Assembly: GCA_002476865.1 (NCBI GenBank)
Contig: DLNA01000021.1
Coordinates: 533-11,066, forward strand
Length of the DNA: 10,534 nucleotides
Source of the DNA: Patescibacteria group bacterium UBA7522
GTDB lineage: Bacteria; Patescibacteriota; CPR2; UBA1875
Direction: 5' to 3'
Made by a program: the position numbers and the translations under genes. This document shows, piece after piece, positions 7,463 to 10,534 of the stretch (position 1 is its first letter; each line of letters opens with the position of its first letter). The notes below the pieces were generated by a model. The model had not been told where the DNA came from and made no database searches. It was given only the letters and a program-made list of their open reading frames with translations.

Positions 7463-7597
7463 TTAGCGCTGAATTAGGCGTTTTTTTCGGTGAAAGGGGA
7501 TCTTGTTTGAGTTCGTCTGACCTAGTATTGTTCTACCCAAAAGCCAAAGACCTTTTTCTTTTTTTAGACCCAGACGTCTTGGAGATTTAAGCTTCAT
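7463..7597 (-). CDS. Small basic hypothetical protein (44 aa)
   Basis: An ATG at 7595-7597 preceded by AAGGAG at about 6 bases opens a 44-codon frame ending in TAA at 7463-7465. The protein begins MKLKSPRRLGLKKEKGLW, is strongly basic (about 8 Lys and 6 Arg) and has a short hydrophobic stretch LWLLGRTILG around residues 17-26. I recognise no family. The ideal ribosome site is the main support; the frame is too short for composition to decide. It lies between the KGG protein gene and the ligase-operon promoter, on the same strand. A leader peptide or a small RNA-binding or membrane-active peptide are possibilities that I cannot separate. Confidence 0.5.
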   Translation of the reverse strand: MKLKSPRRLGLKKEKGLWLLGRTILGQTNSNKIPFHRKKRLIQR

Positions 7598-7675
7598 AAA
7601 ATCTCCTTCCTCCCCCAAAATTGCCCGTAACAGAGTCTTTGCTTTTAGATTCTAAAGGTAAAAACTTTTTTAACC

Positions 7676-7703
7676 TTAAAATTTTAAATTCTAAAATTAA
7701 AAA
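7676..7703. repeat. Short AT-rich heptamer-like run downstream of the KGG gene
   Basis: Four consecutive 7-mers TTAAAAT, TTTAAAT, TCTAAAA and TTAAAAA follow one another just past the KGG-protein stop codon. The period matches the heptamer arrays in the rRNA region, but the base composition is so AT-rich that chance is plausible. Confidence 0.3.
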
Positions 7704-7712
7704 CAGCGTTAA

Positions 7713-7913
7713 CTATTTTTTGGCTTTTCCTCTTTTTGACTTAGTTCCACCCTTTTTACCAGCCATTGCAGCAAGTGTAGGATTTGCTGCAAATCCTTTT
7801 TTTACGCCTGTTTTTACACCACCTTTAGCACCAATTTTTTTATAAAAATCCTTGCCATACCTTTTTTTGTTTGTTTCAGCTGCTTTTACGCCACCATTTT
7901 TTGTTCCGCTCAT
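7713..7913 (-). CDS. KGG-motif small basic protein
   Basis: This 66-aa basic, glycine- and lysine-rich protein begins MSGTKNGGVKAAETNKKRYG, followed by DFYKKIGAKGG, GFAANPTLAAMAGKKGG and a lysine-rich tail. The repeated (G/A)KGG units are those of the KGG/stress-induced (YciG-like) mini-proteins; close relatives of the TNKKRYGKDFYKKIGAKGG pattern are familiar from Patescibacteria and from phages. A good Shine-Dalgarno (AAAGGAG) precedes the ATG at 7911-7913 by about 5 bases. No membrane segment is present, and the composition suggests nucleic-acid contact or disorder; the biochemical role is not established. It stands alone between the rRNA terminator and the 44-aa ORF, in the same direction as both. 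Confidence 0.85.
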   Translation of the reverse strand: MSGTKNGGVKAAETNKKRYGKDFYKKIGAKGGVKTGVKKGFAANPTLAAMAGKKGGTKSKRGKAKK

Positions 7914-8005
7914 TTTTCTCCTTTTTTATTGAACCGATTAAATTTAATACCCAAAAATACAAAAAACTACTCGACTTTAATTAATTTTAAATCTTTATGC
8001 TTAAA

Positions 8006-8025
8006 GTTTCTTCGTAAAAAGAAAC
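8006..8025. other. Hairpin upstream of the KGG protein gene
   Basis: A 7-bp perfect stem GTTTCTT/AAGAAAC (8006-8012 with 8019-8025) lies in the AT-rich stretch between the rRNA terminator and the KGG gene. Read on the plus strand it is followed by aattttt, a weak terminator-like tail; on the minus strand it would sit in the leader of the KGG gene. Confidence 0.35.
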
Positions 8026-8070
8026 AATTTTTATGCTTTTTTTATGTAATAAATGATTGATTTAATAATT

Positions 8071-8100
8071 AAAAAGCACCCACTTAATGAGTGCTTTTTT
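8071..8100 (-). terminator. Intrinsic terminator of the rRNA operon
   Basis: A 7-bp stem (8076-8082 with 8088-8094, including one G-U pair in the RNA) and a 5-nt loop are followed on the minus strand by T residues at 8075-8071. It lies just past the 5S rRNA 3' end. An A/T run on the other side makes it potentially bidirectional. Confidence 0.85.
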
Positions 8101-8110
8101 AACGATCAAT

Positions 8111-8284
8111 GTCCTGGCGTCGATCTACTCTCCCAGCCCCGCGCATAGTCCGAAAGTGATTGCCAGATTATCCAAAAGGATGTCTCCGACTATGTGCGGG
8201 GCAAGTACCATCGACGCGACAGAGCTTAACTTCTGTGTTCGGGATGGGAACAGGTGTCTCCTCTGTGCTAAAGACACCAGGACG
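8111..8284 (-). rRNA. rrf: 5S ribosomal RNA with an extended helix IV
   Basis: The minus strand reads the conserved 5S core CCCATCCCGAACACAGAAG, then GTCGATGGTACT, and closes with GGGAGAGTAG. The ends CCTGGTGTC and GACGCCAGG pair as helix I, which extends outward to about 18 bp through GATCAA/TTGATC, a likely precursor-processing stem. The gene is about 174 nt instead of the usual 115-120. The extra length lies in helix IV/loop D, where a 7-bp GC stem, one A-C mismatch and a further 7-bp stem enclose 37 nt. End positions are estimates to within a few bases. It follows 23S in the usual 16S-23S-5S order. Confidence 0.92.
8136..8202 (-). other. Insertion arm in 5S rRNA helix IV
   Basis: Arms 8136-8142 and 8196-8202 (gccccgc/gcggggc) and arms 8144-8150 and 8188-8194 (catagtc/gactatg) pair perfectly, separated only by position 8143 against 8195. 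The enclosed 8151-8187 holds a small ATCC/GGAT hairpin. Ordinary bacterial 5S has here a helix of about 7-8 bp with a tight loop, so this is roughly 50-55 nt of extra RNA. Confidence 0.85.
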
Positions 8285-8311
8285 TTGATCATTAAATTGT
8301 TAATATTCTTT

Positions 8312-8462
8312 GCAAATTCTTCAAACAATCTGGGGGACAGGCCGCCACCTCGCAACAGAATTTCGAGTTCTGGTTTTCAATTTTATTCGAAACTCAGAAG
8401 TCGTGACCCATAATTCTGCGACTAGGTCGCGGCCCGCTTCCCCAGGCGATTTGGTAATTTGC
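8312..8462. repeat. Large imperfect inverted repeat in the 23S-5S spacer
   Basis: The left arm (from gcaaatt at 8312-8318 through ctgggg at 8330 to cagaatt near 8356) is nearly the reverse complement of the right arm (aattctg near 8411 through ccccag at 8440-8445 to aatttgc at 8456-8462), with a few single-base bulges. The RNA would form a stem-loop of about 150 nt. It may mark rRNA processing or be a decayed mobile hairpin. No tRNA is recognisable here. Confidence 0.7.
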
Positions 8463-8467
8463 TCTGT

Positions 8468-8501
8468 ATTTGGCTTGAACTTTATTGTTACAAGCTCAAA
8501 T
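8468..8501. other. 10-bp hairpin in the 23S-5S spacer
   Basis: ATTTG-GCTTG (8468-8477) pairs with CAAGC-t-CAAAT (8491-8501), leaving one bulged base and a 13-nt loop. It sits directly beside the larger inverted repeat and is probably part of spacer RNA folding. Confidence 0.5.
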
Positions 8502-8524
8502 TACTGGTCAAGAAATACCACTGC

Positions 8525-8617
8525 GTGAATTTTCAATTTCGAATTTTGAATTTCGAATCAAATCAGAATTATAAATTCATAATTTAATCAAAAATCGTAA
8601 CTCGTAAATCTTAAATC
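8525..8617. repeat. Degenerate heptamer arrays in the 23S-5S spacer
   Basis: Five consecutive 7-mers run from 8525 to 8559 (GTGAATT, TTCAATT, TCGAATT, TTGAATT, TCGAATC) and five more from 8583 to 8617 (TTTAATC, AAAAATC, GTAACTC, GTAAATC, TTAAATC). The 23 bases between them are also AT-rich. The arrays are partly complementary when opposed. Together with the inverted repeat, this accounts for most of the gene-free 8290-8640. Confidence 0.65.
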
Positions 8618-8635
8618 ATTTCGTGGAAACGAAAT
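8618..8635. other. Perfect hairpin at the 3' end of 23S rRNA
   Basis: ATTTCGT and ACGAAAT (8618-8624 with 8629-8635) form a perfect 7-bp stem with a 4-nt loop, immediately downstream of the 23S 3' end on the minus strand. It has no T-run, so a processing or stabilising role is more likely than termination. Confidence 0.5.
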
Positions 8636-8903
8636 ATTTATTAAGCTGCCGGAAATTAGTACCTCTCGGCTGAACACATTACTGCGCTTACACCTAAGGC
8701 CTATCAACCACATGTTCTATATGGATCCTCAAAGAAACCTCATCTTGAAGTGGGCTTCGTGCTTATATGCTTTCAGCACTTATCCCTGCCGAACATAGCT
8801 ACCCAGCGGTGCCCCGGACGGGACAACTGGTACACTAGAGGTTCGTTCACTCCGGTCCTCTCGTACTAGGAGTAACTCTTCTCAAGTTTCGACGCCTACG
8901 ACA

Positions 8904-8959
<56 letters not shown>

Positions 8960-8995
8960 TGGCGAACAGCCAAACCCTTGGAACCTGCTCCAGCT

Positions 8996-9030
<35 letters not shown>

Positions 9031-9059
9031 TGTGCCGTCTATGTGAACTATTGGGCACA

Positions 9060-9097
<38 letters not shown>

Positions 9098-9328
9098 GCG
9101 ATGCATCATCCACTCGAATGCTAGAGAAAAATCTCTAGGCGTGCATCGGATCACTAACTCCTGCTTTCGCACCTGCTCGACTTGTAGGTCTTGCAGTCAA
9201 GCACCCTTATGCGTTTGCACTATCGGCTTGATTTCCATCCAAGCCTAGGGTACCTTTGAACGCCTCCGTTACTCTTTGGGAGGCGACCGCCCCAGTCAAA
9301 CTACCCACCAGACACTGTTCCGATACCG

Positions 9329-9444
9329 GAAACTGGCAATAATTTTTGGTTGCGATTTTGAAGTTACGAAATAAAACCTTTTTTGGAGGCCTTACTTAGT
9401 AACATCTTGATCGAACCGAAATTAGATTATTTATTACCAATTTT
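9329..9444 (-). other. Insertion in 23S helix 79
   Basis: Flanking strands 9445-9453 and 9320-9328 pair over 9 bp and correspond to the short stem around E. coli 2206-2218 (helix 79, between the L1 stalk and the P-loop). Instead of a tight loop, 116 nt follow. Its ends continue the stem for about 13 bp (AAATTGGTAATAA with TTATTGCCAGTTT in the RNA sense, G-U pairs included). The interior is AT-rich and holds GTTAC/GTAAC-type smaller pairings. Helix assignment was made by hand alignment. Confidence 0.75.
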
Positions 9445-9913
9445 CGGTACCGGTTAGAACCAAATTTTAGAAAGGGTGGTATTTCACATTGCGACTCCAC
9501 TCTGGCTAGCGCCAAAGCTTCAAGGTCTCCCACCTATGCTACACAAAATAAAATCTAATCCAATGTCAAGCTGTAGTAAAGCTCCACGGGGTCTTTCCGT
9601 CTTGTCGTAGGTAGACGGCATCTTTACCGCCATTGCAATTTCACCGGGTCCCTCGTTGAGACAGTGTCCATACCGTTGCGCCATTCGTGCGGGTCAGAAC
9701 TTACCTGACAAGGAATTTCGCTACCTTAGGACGGTTATAGTTACCGCCGCCGTTTACTGGGGCTTCGGGTCGAAGCTTGCACCTCAACCGTTAACCTTCC
9801 AGCACTGGGCAGGCGTCAGTCCGTATACTTCCTCTTGCGAGTTTGCACAGACCTGTGTTTTTGATAAACAGTCGCATGGACTCATTCGCTGCGGCCTCAC
9901 TGCCGCTTCGCGT

Positions 9914-10026
9914 CAGAATTTTGATTTTTGAATTATGAATTATGAATGAAGATATCGCTTCGCGATTTATATATCGTCCGAAGGACTCAAACATTCGAAA
10001 TTCGAAACTCGTAATTCTTAATTCTG
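9914..10026 (-). repeat. Heptamer-repeat insertion in the 23S H62/H63 region
   Basis: On the plus strand, five heptamers of form NNGAATT run from 9914 to 9948 (CAGAATT, TTGATTT, TTGAATT, ATGAATT, ATGAATG). Five of form AATTCNN run from 9992 to 10026 (first CATTCGA, last AATTCTG). The arms face each other, so each GAATT core pairs with an opposite core and the two variable bases form small internal loops. Apical hairpins ATCGC-TTC-GCGAT (9954-9966) and GTCC-GAA-GGAC (9976-9986) cap the structure. An 11-bp base stem joins 9894-9904 with 10036-10046. Confidence 0.8.
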
Positions 10027-10534
10027 CCACAAAGTGGCAGCAAGGCAGGGCTTATCCCGAAGTTACGCCCGCTGCTGTTGCCGAGTTCCTTAACGAGGGT
10101 TCTCCCGAAACACCTGAGGCTACTCGCCTCGAATACCTGTGTTGGTTTGCGGTACGGGTACCACTTCCTTAACTATGGGTTTTTCTGGTCCGAGTATTCT
10201 CCTAAATCCCAGATTTTACTCCGGTTTCATTCCCAAATTCACATTTGGTTAGACAGATATAGTCAAAAATCTGCAAAGGATTCTGCTCGGCGTCGCCATA
10301 GAAACGTGGTGGTAGTACAGGAATATCAACCTGTTGTCCATCGCCTACGCTTTTCAGCCTCGGCTTAGGCCCGACTAACCCTGGGTCGATCAACGTTGCC
10401 CAGGAAACCTCATTCTTACGGTGTCCCGATTTTTCATCGAGATTATGGTTACTTATGCCAACATTCTCACTTCCTAACGCTCCACCAAACCTCACGATTT
10501 GACTTCACAGCAGATAGGAACGCTCCTCTACCGC

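Noticed and set aside
8087..8528. Several ORFs over 5S rRNA and the spacer.
   Set aside because: They overlap conserved 5S sequence or the inverted repeat; they have no ribosome sites and no plausible protein features.
8290..8640. A tRNA gene in the 23S-5S spacer.
   Set aside because: No T-arm GGTTCGAATC-type motif or cloverleaf was found on either strand; the pairing there is a large simple stem-loop.
9329..10026. The 23S insertions as group I introns.
   Set aside because: At about 113-116 nt they are too short and show no group I core. They extend existing helices, which fits expansion segments or intervening sequences.

Overview
The window looks like a piece of a Candidate Phyla Radiation (Patescibacteria) genome. 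The reasons are AT-rich spacers, the standard code with TGA as stop, a KGG-motif mini-protein of a type common in that group, and rRNA genes with unusual insertions. I cannot name the class from this window alone.

Layout. Positions 1-1650 are a graveyard: a RimK-like ATP-grasp ligase gene (minus) broken by a 17-bp tandem duplication and a probable indel in an A7 run, back to back with a C-terminal remnant of a U32 peptidase (plus), itself frameshifted at an A6 run. From 1633 to 3492 (plus) lies an intact 619-aa DUF1704/MATCAP-type metallopeptidase. Converging on it, 3472-7334 (minus) is a tight four-gene operon with overlapping ends: a stand-alone 7TM protein of the transglutaminase-associated type, an alpha-L-glutamate-ligase-like ATP-grasp fused to a RimB-type retropepsin-like protease domain, and two further RimK-like ATP-grasp ligases. 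A strong sigma70-type promoter with an extended -10 (7361-7389) drives it. Upstream lie a 44-aa basic ORF and the KGG protein gene, both minus.

From about 8070 to the end is the distal part of an rRNA operon (minus): the 3' part of 23S, a structured spacer, 5S and an intrinsic terminator. The 5S carries an extended helix IV insertion. The 23S carries two insertions, one in helix 79 and one in the H62/H63 region. The latter is built from two opposed arrays of five degenerate heptamers, and a similar five-plus-five heptamer layout lies in the 23S-5S spacer. No tRNA, CRISPR, transposase or intron-encoded endonuclease was seen.

How the genes may work together: ATP-grasp enzymes of this kind join amino acids or peptides through an acyl-phosphate. 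The RimB-type domain and the DUF1704 peptidase are plausible trimming partners, and the 7TM protein would place the chemistry at the membrane. My inference is a compact write/erase peptide-tagging system in a minimal-genome bacterium. The substrate is unknown.
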